Assembly (NCBI GenBank): GCA_012517865.1
Contig: JAAYUC010000018.1
Span: forward strand, 1-64,000
Source of the DNA: Chloroflexota bacterium
GTDB taxonomy: Bacteria; Chloroflexota; Anaerolineae; Anaerolineales; Anaerolineaceae
Direction: 5' to 3'
DNA: 64,000 nt
Part shown: piece by piece, positions 9,041-18,973 of the stretch
Numbering within the stretch: position 1 is the first letter of the stretch
How the letters are laid out: every line of letters starts with the position of its first letter
Notes under the pieces: generated by a model
What the model saw: only the letters and a program-made list of their open reading frames with translations
Told to the model about the DNA's origin: nothing
Database searches by the model: none
Made by a program: the position numbers and the translations under genes

Positions 9041-10939
9041 CTATTCCGGGTTGGGTTCGTCAGGGTTTATTTGCAGCTGGCTGCTGCTGGCGGTTGCGAC
9101 GCGCGTGCCGCTGCCAAAACGGAAAGTGAGAGAACCAATTTGTATCAGGTCGCCGTGTTGGAGGCGAATGCCTTTTCCTCCCACAGGCGCGTAATTTACC
9201 CAGGTGCCGGCTGTGCTGCGGAAATCAGTCAGGCGAAATTCGCCGTCGGCGAACATGCGCAGCTGGCAGTGCATCGGCTCAACGGCCGGGTCATCCAGAA
9301 CGATATTGCACAGGTCCGGGTCGCGGCCAAGAATGCTGATTTCCTGTGTAATCGCGATGGGTTTTTCCGGTAAGGGCACATTGTCGATGCTGAGCTTCGT
9401 CAGGCTTGCCAGTAATTTTTGCGGAACCGCCGGCGCTGGCACCAAAGCATCCGCCGAAGTCTCCGCAAGCGGCTTTACCCTGGCTTTTTGCAAAGCTGGA
9501 CGCGCGGCCAGCAAGGCTAAGGCCGCCAGGAGCACTCCAAGGGCGGCAATCAACCATGGGCTTTTCAGGAAAGACAGACTGCTGGAGCCCGCCGAGGGAA
9601 TGGTGGTAATTCCAAGTTCTGTCGGGGCTGTGCTGGCTGTGAGGCCGAGCGCGTCCACCATCAACACTTGCAGGATCAATTTTTCAGCACCGGCAAATTC
9701 TGCCAGCTTCAAAATGAAGCTTCCATACGGCGCTTGGATGTTTTCCTGCACAAGTTTTCCGTTGGCAAGCAGACGCGCCGTTGCAATATTCCGCGGGTGT
9801 CCATCGACGAAATCTATCAGTACTTCCAGGGGCAGCTCTGCCGGCGTCACGCTGCCGTCCTCAGATTGCTGCAGCGAAAGCGAATCTGGCAGATTGAGGA
9901 ATCTCAGGCTGGCAGGTTCCACCACAATGTCAAATTTTCCGCTCGCGGAGCTGACTGCCTGGTCCTCTAATTGCAGACTGACTGAAAGCGTTTGGCTTCC
10001 GCTTTTGCGCACCTGAGAAAGATAGGAGACAGTATATGTTTTACCCAGATTCTGAACACAGGTCTCTGCATCGGGCAGGGGTTCGCTCCCGGAATAGATA
10101 AAGAGGCTTCCGCCGCTGCTCTCCGCCAGGTCCTGAAGGTAAGGAATCTGAGGATAACCAGCGATAAAAGCTTCGCCCGCCAGCCAGATTACGACCTTGA
10201 TTTTTTTCTCCCGCGCGATTTCGGCCAGAAGCTGAAGGTTTTTGGCGTCCTGCACTGTGGGAAGACCTGTAATGTACAGCAGGACCTTGTCTTTGCTGCT
10301 TTCGTCAATGCTCAAAGCGTCCAGCGCGCGCGTCAGGCTGGCAAGGTCGGATTTCATGGAACGGAAGTTCCCGCTGTAAGCCTCCAGCGCTGTGAGGAGG
10401 GAGCTGAAATCTGAGAGCTGCTCATAAACATAATCGGGGTTGATGTACAGGCTGAAGCGGTCTTTGCCCTCCGATGAAAAAATATTGGAAAGCAGTTTAA
10501 ATGCACCTATTAGCTTGGAATAGCGGGAAACTCCTTTGGGGTCGCGTGAATCAAGCGCGAAATCCGGATTGACTGCCAATGCGAGATGGATGCCCAGATA
10601 ATTCTCCTGGACATCCCGCGCCGGAACCGTGTTTCCATTTTCCAGAATGGTGAAAGCATCCGTGGCAATTGGCGCGGCTTTTCCCGCGGGCAGGTTGCGT
10701 GGTTTAACTTCGAAGCGGATGAGCGGAAATTCCCGTTTATCTATGTTGAGTATTTCCAGCGAAGGCACGGCCTGGGCTCCCGCGGCCGCGTTTACTGGCA
10801 GCATGGCCCGCAGGCAGAAACCCAGCAGGAGCAGCCAGACGCAGACCCAGGACAGCCAGGCGCGGGAAGAAGCCTGCCTGCCGCAGCGGGCAGCAGCTGG
10901 AGAACCTGCCCCCAGTGGTCGAAGCTGTCGCGAACGCAT
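9041..10939 (-). CDS. VWA-like/FHA domain membrane protein
   Basis: 632 aa; C-terminal FHA ISILGRDPDLCNIVLDDPAVEPMHCQLR...FRLTDFRSTAGTWVNYAPV, TM segment before it, N-terminal VWA-like extracellular region. Confidence 0.8.
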   Translation of the reverse strand: MRSRQLRPLGAGSPAAARCGRQASSRAWLSWVCVWLLLLGFCLRAMLPVNAAAGAQAVPSLEILNIDKREFPLIRFEVKPRNLPAGKAAPIATDAFTILENGNTVPARDVQENYLGIHLALAVNPDFALDSRDPKGVSRYSKLIGAFKLLSNIFSSEGKDRFSLYINPDYVYEQLSDFSSLLTALEAYSGNFRSMKSDLASLTRALDALSIDESSKDKVLLYITGLPTVQDAKNLQLLAEIAREKKIKVVIWLAGEAFIAGYPQIPYLQDLAESSGGSLFIYSGSEPLPDAETCVQNLGKTYTVSYLSQVRKSGSQTLSVSLQLEDQAVSSASGKFDIVVEPASLRFLNLPDSLSLQQSEDGSVTPAELPLEVLIDFVDGHPRNIATARLLANGKLVQENIQAPYGSFILKLAEFAGAEKLILQVLMVDALGLTASTAPTELGITTIPSAGSSSLSFLKSPWLIAALGVLLAALALLAARPALQKARVKPLAETSADALVPAPAVPQKLLASLTKLSIDNVPLPEKPIAITQEISILGRDPDLCNIVLDDPAVEPMHCQLRMFADGEFRLTDFRSTAGTWVNYAPVGGKGIRLQHGDLIQIGSLTFRFGSGTRVATASSSQLQINPDEPNPE

Positions 10940-10943
10940 TGGC

Positions 10944-11921
10944 CTACTTAATCTCTTCCCGCGGCAAAGACTGCGAACCGAGCGGTACGGCGAGAGACTT
11001 TTCCTTCAGCTGCCGGAATGCCAGCACGCGGGCAGTCAGCTCGTACGCGTTCAGCAGCCCCAGCGCTGCCAGGAGCAGCGGAAGCAGCAGCAAGAACAGC
11101 AGGCCGGAAATCAGGCCCGCGGCCGCGGTGATACCGGCAGTGGAAGCGCGCAGCGTGAGGAGGAGCGGCAGCGCCGCGGCAATAAAGGGGACGCTGATTA
11201 TCAACCCGGCGACAAAGCGGATGATGCCCAGCACAAGGTGCAGCACCAGCAGCGGCCCAAAGTTTTGGAGGGTCAGCTCCCAGGCGCGTTTTATGGCCTG
11301 AAGCACGTCGAGATTCTCGTCCACCAGAGCGATGGAAGCATTGTGCACCAGCACGCGCGCGCCCCATCCGACCGGTATGAGCAGGATGAAGAACGGGATC
11401 AGGCAGCACAGCCCCACACCCAGGGTGCCGATGATAAAAATGACAATAGGAAAAGCGAGCAGACCGGCGATAAGCGCTTCAGCGAAGATTACCAGCAGCC
11501 GCAGAAGCACCAGGCGCCAGTAGAACGGCTTTAGCGCGCGGTGTACAGCCGTGAAGTCGATTTTTTCGCCTGGCTGGTCTTGGGTCAGCGCGGAACCTTT
11601 TATGAGGCCGCCCAGGCCGTACTCGCGCAGAAAGAACGCCGCTAGGCTGACCAAAAGCACGCAGATTACAATCCCGGCGGCCAGCAAGAACCAGGCGTAT
11701 GTCGGCAGGTTCCGGAAAAAATCTGCCATGCGCCCAAACATTGGAAAGTTTTTTGGCCCGCCATCAAACCACCGGTGCCAGGAAACATCCCGGGAAGAGA
11801 ACCGGTAACTTAAACCCTGGCCGCCTCCAAGCGCGAATCCAGCCAGGAGGCCAAACAGCCAGAGGATTTTGTGCTTCCACACAATATTCCAGGCTTTCTT
11901 CAGGATTTCGGAGTAGTTCAT
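10944..11921 (-). CDS. Polytopic integral membrane protein of unknown function
   Basis: 325 aa with multiple hydrophobic segments; abuts FHA gene. Confidence 0.8.
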   Translation of the reverse strand: MNYSEILKKAWNIVWKHKILWLFGLLAGFALGGGQGLSYRFSSRDVSWHRWFDGGPKNFPMFGRMADFFRNLPTYAWFLLAAGIVICVLLVSLAAFFLREYGLGGLIKGSALTQDQPGEKIDFTAVHRALKPFYWRLVLLRLLVIFAEALIAGLLAFPIVIFIIGTLGVGLCCLIPFFILLIPVGWGARVLVHNASIALVDENLDVLQAIKRAWELTLQNFGPLLVLHLVLGIIRFVAGLIISVPFIAAALPLLLTLRASTAGITAAAGLISGLLFLLLLPLLLAALGLLNAYELTARVLAFRQLKEKSLAVPLGSQSLPREEIK

Positions 11922-11942
11922 GATTCCTCGCTTATTCCAGGA

Positions 11943-13505
11943 TTATTCCCATTCTATCGTCGCAGGGGGTTTACTGGTAATATCATACACCACCCGGTTC
12001 ACCCGCGGAACTTCGTTCACAATCCGACTGGCGGTTCTTGCCAGCAATTCGTGCGGCAGCCGCGCCCAATCCGCGGTCATAAAGTCGGTCGTGGTGACCG
12101 CGCGCAGGGCAACGACCTCTTGATAGCTGCGCTGGTCGCCCATCACACCGACCGACCGGACGGGCAGCAGGACGGCAAAAGCCTGCGAACTGCCTTCCGC
12201 CAGCCCTCCGGCGGTCTCAACCAGCTGCAGCAGACCCTCTTTTTCAAGTTCCGAGGTAAATATCGCGTCCGCCTGCCGCAGCGTGTCCAGCCGTTCGCGC
12301 GTAATTTCGCCCAGGCAGCGCACCGCCAGCCCCGGACCCGGGAACGGCTGCCGCCAGACCAGCGCGCGCGGTAAGCCCAGAGCTTCGCCAACCGCCCGCA
12401 CCTCATCCTTAAACAGCAGGCGCAGGGGTTCGATGAGTTCGAATTTCATCTCAGCAGGCAGAGCGCCCACATTGTGGTGACTTTTAATGCGCTGCGCTTG
12501 CTGCGCGCCAAATCCCTGCGATTCCACGACGTCCGGGTAGATAGTGCCCTGAACTAAAAACCCAGGATTTCCCACTTCCCGCGCAAAAGCTTCGAATTCG
12601 CGAATGAATGCCTCGCCGATGATTTTCCGCTTTTCTTCCGGGTCTGTCACGCCCTTCAGTTTGGTTAAAAACCGCTCCGAAGCGTCCACGACCCGCAGAG
12701 GTTCGCCAGGGAGATTTTCGAAGGCTCTGACCACCTGTTCCCTTTCCCCCAGGCGCAGCAGGCCGGTATCCACAAAAACGCTGCTTACATTCGCGCCAAG
12801 CGCTTCGCGCGCCAGCGCCGTCGCGACGCTGGAATCGACGCCGCCGCTGACCGCTGAAAGCACGCGTTTTCCGGCAGCTTGCTGCCGGATACGGGCGACA
12901 CTTTGTTGAATGATTGATTCGGGCGTCCAATCCGGCGCGCAGCCGCAGATTTCCAGAACAAACCGCCGCAGGATTTCTGTTCCCAGCGGTGTGTGGCGAA
13001 CCTCCGGGTGGAACTGCAAGCCAAACCTTTTTTTTGTTAAATCCCCAACCGCCGCAATCGGGCAGTTCGCCGAGCTTGCCAGCACTTCCCAGCCTTTGGG
13101 CGGCCGGGTAATGCGGTCGCCGTGCGACATCCAGACCGTGAGATTGCCCTGAGGTAGAAGCGGGTTTTCTTTAATAACGGTTATCTCCGCCAGTCCATAT
13201 TCGTGTTCCCCCGCGCGGCTGACCTCGCCTTCAAGCGCCTGCGCGAGCGCTTGCATGCCGTAGCAGATGCCCAGGATTGGCAGCTGGCTTTTCAGCAGCG
13301 CGCCGGTAATGCCGGGCGCGCCTTGCGCGTAGGCAGACATTGGGCCGCCCGACAGGATGTACCCGCGCGTACCAACCTCGGGTTCGGTAAGTTTCGGGTC
13401 GTTCCATGCCAGAATTTCGCTGTAAACCCGGGCTTCACGGACGCGCCGGGCAATCAGCTGGGTGTATTGCGATCCAAAGTCTACAATGATGATTTTTTCT
13501 GTCAT
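11943..13505 (-). CDS. guaA: GMP synthase (glutamine-hydrolysing)
   Basis: 520 aa; ILGICYGMQ glutaminase motif, [13 protein letters not shown]-loop, C-terminal [17 protein letters not shown]. Confidence 0.97.
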   Translation of the reverse strand: MTEKIIIVDFGSQYTQLIARRVREARVYSEILAWNDPKLTEPEVGTRGYILSGGPMSAYAQGAPGITGALLKSQLPILGICYGMQALAQALEGEVSRAGEHEYGLAEITVIKENPLLPQGNLTVWMSHGDRITRPPKGWEVLASSANCPIAAVGDLTKKRFGLQFHPEVRHTPLGTEILRRFVLEICGCAPDWTPESIIQQSVARIRQQAAGKRVLSAVSGGVDSSVATALAREALGANVSSVFVDTGLLRLGEREQVVRAFENLPGEPLRVVDASERFLTKLKGVTDPEEKRKIIGEAFIREFEAFAREVGNPGFLVQGTIYPDVVESQGFGAQQAQRIKSHHNVGALPAEMKFELIEPLRLLFKDEVRAVGEALGLPRALVWRQPFPGPGLAVRCLGEITRERLDTLRQADAIFTSELEKEGLLQLVETAGGLAEGSSQAFAVLLPVRSVGVMGDQRSYQEVVALRAVTTTDFMTADWARLPHELLARTASRIVNEVPRVNRVVYDITSKPPATIEWE

Positions 13506-13519
13506 GCCTGCGTGCCGGA

Positions 13520-14092
13520 TTAGTCCGCGAAAATGATCTTGCCTTCATCCATCGAAGTGATGGTGACCAACGCGTGAATCGGAATATTGAGATACGAAAG
13601 TAAGCTCCGACCGCCTTCAAAGGATTTCTCAATCAGAGTCCCAATCCCTACAACCTGCGCGCCGGCAACCTGCGCGAGCCGTACCAGTCCGGCAATGGTG
13701 GCGCCTGAGGCAAGAAAGTCATCAATTATCAGGATGCGCTCGTCCCTTCCGAGATATTCCGGCGAGACGATTAATTCCACATTGTTGCCTTTGGTATGGG
13801 AAGGGGCGACGGTCAGGTAAACCTCATTGGGCATGGTAACCGGCTTGGTTTTTCGCGCGTAGACCACCGGGATGCCCAGATACTTGCCTGTCATTAACGC
13901 GGGAGCGATGCCCGATATCTCCGCAGTCAGCACTTTTTGGGCGTTAATCCCAGCGAAAAGGCGGGCAAATTCCGCGCCGCACGCGTCCATCAGCTTTGGG
14001 TCTACCTGGTGATTGATGAACCGGTCCACTTTCAAGATTCCCGAACCAAGGTTTTTACCATCCCGCAATATTCTTTGTTTGAGCAGTTCCAT
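13520..14092 (-). CDS. xpt: Xanthine phosphoribosyltransferase
   Basis: 190 aa from [25 protein letters not shown]-binding motif; ORF-track start at 14143 is an extension. Confidence 0.92.
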   Translation of the reverse strand: MELLKQRILRDGKNLGSGILKVDRFINHQVDPKLMDACGAEFARLFAGINAQKVLTAEISGIAPALMTGKYLGIPVVYARKTKPVTMPNEVYLTVAPSHTKGNNVELIVSPEYLGRDERILIIDDFLASGATIAGLVRLAQVAGAQVVGIGTLIEKSFEGGRSLLSYLNIPIHALVTITSMDEGKIIFAD

Positions 14093-14235
14093 GCAATGAC
14101 TCCTTAAGACCCTGGGTGTGAATAGATGATAAGGGGCGTCCATCCGCTTGCTCGCGACACCGCGGAGACGGACCCAATTTCGTGAAAATTGCTCTGCTTA
14201 GCAGGAGCGCAAAATCAGCCAGGTAATCCGCGCGG

Positions 14236-15036
14236 TCAGTCCTTTTGGTGAAGCAAATCACCCTGGGATACTGTGACGGCCTTGCCGCCAATATATGCCC
14301 GGTCCGTTCCCAAACGCACCCAAATTTCGCCGCCGCGTGCTGAGGCTTGATAGGCGAAAAATTTGGTTTTGTTCAAGCGTTCCGCGTAATAAGGCGCCAG
14401 TGTGCAGTGGGCCATTCCGGTAACCGGGTCCTCGGGGATGCCGGTGACAGGCGAAAAGAAGCGGGAAACAAAATCGTACTTTTCTTTGCAGGGAGCTGTG
14501 ATGATTAAGTCCGGTTGGGGCAAGGTCGCGATTTTCTTGAAATCGGGCACAAAATTCCGGACCGCTTCTGAATCTGCCAGTTCCGCCAGGATGACCTGGT
14601 CTTTAACGACGGCAGCCGCAAGCGGCTTCTGGCCGAGAACTTCAATCAGTTCATCCGAAACTGGTATGGGAACAGGGTCTCGCCGGGGCATGTCCAGTTC
14701 AATCGTTCCGCGAGAAAAACTGGCCGTGATTGTTCCGCTCAGGGTCTGAAATTTGATGGTTTCATCCGGTTCGTAAAAACCGAATTCATAGAGGATGTGC
14801 GCGCTGGCCAGCGTGGCATGGCCGCAGAGCTCTACTTCTGTTTTGGGAGTAAACCAGCGCAAATGATAGCCCTCGCCTTTCGGATAAAGAAACGCGGTTT
14901 CGGAAAGCGCCATTTCAGCAGCGACATTTTGCATCCATTCCGCACTGCGCGGCGATTGCAGGAGGCATACTGCCGCGGGATTTCCCCGGAAGGGTTCCAC
15001 AGCAAACGCGTCTACATGATAGATAGGTATCTTCAT
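14236..15036 (-). CDS. PhzF-family isomerase
   Basis: 266 aa; VDAFAVEPFRGNPAAVC...LRWFTPKTEVELCGHATLASA. Confidence 0.92.
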   Translation of the reverse strand: MKIPIYHVDAFAVEPFRGNPAAVCLLQSPRSAEWMQNVAAEMALSETAFLYPKGEGYHLRWFTPKTEVELCGHATLASAHILYEFGFYEPDETIKFQTLSGTITASFSRGTIELDMPRRDPVPIPVSDELIEVLGQKPLAAAVVKDQVILAELADSEAVRNFVPDFKKIATLPQPDLIITAPCKEKYDFVSRFFSPVTGIPEDPVTGMAHCTLAPYYAERLNKTKFFAYQASARGGEIWVRLGTDRAYIGGKAVTVSQGDLLHQKD

Positions 15037-15214
15037 GGCGAACTCCTCTATTCAGGTTTTGTTGATTCTATCCTAATTCAAGCCGTCTGTGGAGAGAATT
15101 TCGCCTGAAAAAAGGAAAAACCTGCCAGGCGAAAGCCCGACGCTGTCGCACAATACCGGCCTGATTATCCTTCCGGGAGCTTATACCTGGCGCGGCACAT
15201 TTGCTGAGAACAGG

Positions 15215-15220
15215 TATAAT
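15215..15220 (+). promoter_or_regulatory. -10 element TATAAT, leaderless configuration
   Basis: TATAAT-N6-ATG(15227). Confidence 0.65.
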
Positions 15221-15226
15221 GCCGCT

Positions 15227-16411
15227 ATGAAAATTTATGGTAAGCTCACCGCGCTGCTGCTCGCGAGCGCGCTGCTGTTCAGTTTTTATCCAGCCGCGAA
15301 GGTGCAGGCAGCCTCTGCCGAGACAGATGGCTCGTTCTATTACGACTTACCCTTGTGTCTACCCGGCTTATACAATGACGCCCCGGAAGACTGCCTTCCT
15401 TTGGGGGCTTCCCTGTCATTAAAAAACCTGGCTGAAGAAGGAATCCCTTACATCCTCGAGGAACTTCCCGCGGCTTCTCCGGATTATTCCCTCACTGAAC
15501 TGCCTGTTTGGGTGGCAAAAATCGTCGCCGGCAGCTCCGAAGCCGTGCCAGTCTATGCCAGCCTGGATGAAGCCCGCAACGGCGGGACGCCGCTGCGTAC
15601 GCTGGCCGCAGGGCCGATGCGCTACGTCTCCATGGTCAATCAGGTCAGCGACGGCAACCGCATTTTGGTGCAGTTGGAAAGCGGCGAGTGGATGCAAGCC
15701 CAACCCATTTATTCCTGGACGCGCTTTCAGGGGCTGCGTTTTTCCCGCACGCCTAAAAATGACTTTGGCTGGATTGTGAATGACGCGGAAGGATACACAG
15801 CGCCGGGCTACGCCTCCCCAAAAACCGGCCGTGTGCATGCCAAGTATGAAGTGATTCAGATTTTCCAGATGGCGGAGGCTGATGGATATGAATGGTACCG
15901 CATCAGTCAGGATGAATGGGTTTCGTCGCATAAATCCCGCCGGGTGGTGGTGGATACCACTCCCCCGCCGGGTGTGACCGGCGACCGTTGGATAAACATT
16001 GATTTAGGCAACTATACCCTGGCAGTCTACGAAGGCGGCGAATTGGTTTTCGCCAGCCTGATAGCCACCGGCCTGCCGCCTTTCTATACCCAGCCGGGGA
16101 CCTTTCAGATATACAAGATGTACGAAACTGTAACGATGCAGGATGCTTACGAGGCGGACCGCTCCGATTTTTATCACCTGCAGGCGGTGCCCTGGGCGAT
16201 GTTTTACGACCGCAACACGGCCATACACGGCGTTTATTGGCCGGTGGTGTTGGGATTCAATCAATCGCACGGCTGTGTCAATATGTCTCCCGGCGACGCG
16301 AATTGGGTGTATCACTGGGCCAGGGAAGGTGATTGGGTTTATGTTCACGACCCCAGCGGCAAGACTCCGACAGACCCGGCTTATTACGGCGGAGTCAGCA
16401 CCGGTCCTTGA
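15227..16411 (+). CDS. L,D-transpeptidase (YkuD domain) with signal peptide
   Basis: Start at MKIYGKLTALLLASALLF; YkuD motif HGVYW...NQSHGCVNMSPGDANWVY. Confidence 0.88.
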   Translation: MKIYGKLTALLLASALLFSFYPAAKVQAASAETDGSFYYDLPLCLPGLYNDAPEDCLPLGASLSLKNLAEEGIPYILEELPAASPDYSLTELPVWVAKIVAGSSEAVPVYASLDEARNGGTPLRTLAAGPMRYVSMVNQVSDGNRILVQLESGEWMQAQPIYSWTRFQGLRFSRTPKNDFGWIVNDAEGYTAPGYASPKTGRVHAKYEVIQIFQMAEADGYEWYRISQDEWVSSHKSRRVVVDTTPPPGVTGDRWINIDLGNYTLAVYEGGELVFASLIATGLPPFYTQPGTFQIYKMYETVTMQDAYEADRSDFYHLQAVPWAMFYDRNTAIHGVYWPVVLGFNQSHGCVNMSPGDANWVYHWAREGDWVYVHDPSGKTPTDPAYYGGVSTGP

Positions 16412-16434
16412 ACGGATTCCATGAACGACAACGC

Positions 16435-16470
16435 AAAAAAACACGGCCGCGACAAGCGGCCGTGTTTTTT
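16435..16470. terminator. Bidirectional terminator between convergent genes
   Basis: AAAAAACACGGCCGC-GACAA-GCGGCCGTGTTTTTT. Confidence 0.9.
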
Positions 16471-16485
16471 CCTCAATTCATGCTC

Positions 16486-17997
16486 TCAGAAACGGTAAAT
16501 ATCGCGATATTTGGTGTTTAAGTAGCGCAGATATGGTTCCGGGTCAATGGGTCCGCCTGTAATTCTCCGCACAAGGTCCAGAGGGTCATACCGGGCGGAA
16601 AGACTGTGCACATTTTGGCGCAGCCAGGCGAGAATCTGGCTGAAATCGCCCGCGGTCATCGCGTCCGGGATGCCGGGATAGTCCTGCAGCATTTTTTCCC
16701 ATAATTGCGCGGAAATTAGATTGCCGAGGGCGTAAGTGGGGAAGTACCCAATTAATCCACTTGACCAGTGGACGTCCTGCAGGACGCCGTTGGTGTCGTC
16801 CGGCGGCGTGATGCCAAGGTATTCCTGCATGCGGGTATTCCAGATTTCCGGCAGGTCCCGCGCGCGCAAGCTGCCGTCCAGCAGGCCGGTTTCAATCTCA
16901 AAGCGCAGCATGATGTGCATGTTGTAGGTGGCTTCATCCGCCTCGACTCGGATGAAGGAAGGTTCCACGCGGTTGATGCCGCGATAAAACTGCTCCAGAG
17001 TGATATTGCCAAGATGCTGCGGAAAGAGCATTTGCATCACCGGGAAGGCGAAGCGGCAGAATTCACGCGAGCGGCCGACCATATTTTCCCACAGTCGGGA
17101 TTGGGATTCGTGTATCGCATACGAGGCAGCCCGGTCCAGGCTGGTTTCCCGGTACTTGGGAGAGAGGCCCTGGTCGTAGAGCGCGTGTCCGGTCTCATGC
17201 ATCATGCTGAAGAGCGCGGACATGCCGTCTTTCTCAAGGAAACGGGTTGTAATGCGCACATCCCCGGCGCCAAAGCTGGTAGTAAAGGGGTGCGGCGCCA
17301 GGTCGAGGCGGCCGCGCTCCCAATCGTAGCCGAAGCGGCTGGCGATGAAGCTGCCAAGTTTGCGCTGGTCATCAAAGGGGTAATACTGCTTGACGAACGT
17401 GTTGTCTACCTGCTCGGAAGCCGCGATCGCGCGTAGCAGTTCCACCTGGCGCGGCCGCAGAGCTTCAAAAATCGCGCGGACGTCCGCCGTTTTCATGCCG
17501 GGTTCGTATTCTTCCAACAGCGCGTCATAGGGATGCTCGTAAGGCTGAAAGAGCTCGGCCTGCTGCCGACGCAGGTCAAAGATGTGGGTCAGATGCGGTT
17601 CAAAGCTCTTAAAATCATTGTCCTGACGCGCTTTCACCCACACTTCGTGGGCTGCCGAAGTGGCCAGCACAAACTCAATAATCTTTTCCCTGGGGATGCG
17701 CGCGCTGCGTTCAAAATTGCGCCTGGCCACTTTTATTTCCCGGGCGTACTCATCATCCGCGTCCAGGTCTGTCACCTCGGAGGCCAGGTCCGCAATCAGA
17801 GTGCCAAGTTCGTCGGACGTGCTCTTATCAAAAGCCAGTCCGGCAATTAACGCTGTCTGATTGCCGCGGTCCTCGGCGCCGCCGCGCGGCATATTCACCT
17901 GCTGGTCCCATTCCAGCAGCGCCTGTATGGAATTCAGTCGGCTGATTTCAGCGGTTATTTCCCGCAGTCTTTTTAATTTCTCTTCAGTGCCGGCCAT
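16486..17997 (-). CDS. M32 family carboxypeptidase (Taq carboxypeptidase-like)
   Basis: 503 aa; HETGHALYDQGL HExxH motif, ...GRSREFCRF, M32 architecture. Confidence 0.93.
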   Translation of the reverse strand: MAGTEEKLKRLREITAEISRLNSIQALLEWDQQVNMPRGGAEDRGNQTALIAGLAFDKSTSDELGTLIADLASEVTDLDADDEYAREIKVARRNFERSARIPREKIIEFVLATSAAHEVWVKARQDNDFKSFEPHLTHIFDLRRQQAELFQPYEHPYDALLEEYEPGMKTADVRAIFEALRPRQVELLRAIAASEQVDNTFVKQYYPFDDQRKLGSFIASRFGYDWERGRLDLAPHPFTTSFGAGDVRITTRFLEKDGMSALFSMMHETGHALYDQGLSPKYRETSLDRAASYAIHESQSRLWENMVGRSREFCRFAFPVMQMLFPQHLGNITLEQFYRGINRVEPSFIRVEADEATYNMHIMLRFEIETGLLDGSLRARDLPEIWNTRMQEYLGITPPDDTNGVLQDVHWSSGLIGYFPTYALGNLISAQLWEKMLQDYPGIPDAMTAGDFSQILAWLRQNVHSLSARYDPLDLVRRITGGPIDPEPYLRYLNTKYRDIYRF

Positions 17998-18936
17998 TTA
18001 GCAAATCTTCCAGCGAAGAGGCAGACCATTCAGCGCGTTCAGCACTTCCGTGGAAATGTCTTCCGCAGCCCGCAGTTGGGCTTCGGCTGTCTGCGCGCCA
18101 ATATGTGGAGTGGCAATGACCTTGGGGTGCTTTATCAACTCAAAACTAACCGGCGGTTCTTTTTCGTAGACATCCAGAGCCGCGCCGCGCACTTTGCCGC
18201 TTTCCAGCGCGCGGAGCAGCGCTTCTTCATCGATAATGCCGCCGCGGGCAGCATCCACGATGAGAACGCCGTCCTTCATCCTGGCAAAGCAGGCGTCGTT
18301 GAACTGGTGCCTGTTCTGGTCGGTTAGCGGAGTGTGAATGGTAATGACATCAGCTCTTTCCAGCAGCGCTTCAAGGCTGACCGCCTCCACGCCGCGTTCG
18401 TGCATGTACACGGCGTCCCGGAAAGGATCGTGCGCGAGTACTTTCATGCCCAGGGCTGTCGCGTAACGGCTGACGACCTGGCCGATATTGCCAAAGCCGA
18501 CCACACCCAGCGTCTTCCCAAAGAGTTCAATGCCGTTAAAATCCTTCTTCAGCCACTGACCGGCTTTCATACTCGCATCAGCGCGGGGCAGTTCCCGCAC
18601 CAGAGCAAACATCATGCCCACCGCCAGTTCCGCTACCGCGATCGTGGTTGCGACGGCCGCGTTCACAACGGTTATCTGATGCGCTTTGGCTGCGTTCAAA
18701 TCGATATTGTCAACTCCGACACCCATGCGGCCGATCACCTTGAGGTTCTTTGCCGCTTCAATTACTTCCGCGGTCATTTTTGTACGCCCGCGTATGATGA
18801 TGGCATCATAATCGGGGATTATCTGCAGCAGTTCTGCTGCTTCTATTCCCTTCCTGTCATCCGCAATGTCGTTTTTGGTGAGAATCGCTTTTCCGTTGCT
18901 TTCCAGCCCATCAGTAATCAATACTTTCCATGCCAT
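17998..18936 (-). CDS. D-3-phosphoglycerate dehydrogenase-like 2-hydroxyacid dehydrogenase
   Basis: 312 aa; GFGNIGQVVSRYA Rossmann motif, NAARGGIIDEEALL-type motif (VDAARGGIIDEEAL), no ACT domain. Confidence 0.88.
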   Translation of the reverse strand: MAWKVLITDGLESNGKAILTKNDIADDRKGIEAAELLQIIPDYDAIIIRGRTKMTAEVIEAAKNLKVIGRMGVGVDNIDLNAAKAHQITVVNAAVATTIAVAELAVGMMFALVRELPRADASMKAGQWLKKDFNGIELFGKTLGVVGFGNIGQVVSRYATALGMKVLAHDPFRDAVYMHERGVEAVSLEALLERADVITIHTPLTDQNRHQFNDACFARMKDGVLIVDAARGGIIDEEALLRALESGKVRGAALDVYEKEPPVSFELIKHPKVIATPHIGAQTAEAQLRAAEDISTEVLNALNGLPLRWKIC

Positions 18937-18973
18937 AGTTCTCTCCTATTAGTGGTTTGTTTGTTCTGTATTG

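Noticed and set aside
10629-11534. 301-aa Gln/Arg-rich plus-strand ORF
   Set aside because: Shadow of FHA and membrane protein genes; low-complexity translation.
14093-14235. Possible purine riboswitch upstream of xpt
   Set aside because: I looked for the conserved purine-riboswitch core and paired loops and did not find them; only a small hairpin (GCTCCTGC/GCAGAGC-like) is present.
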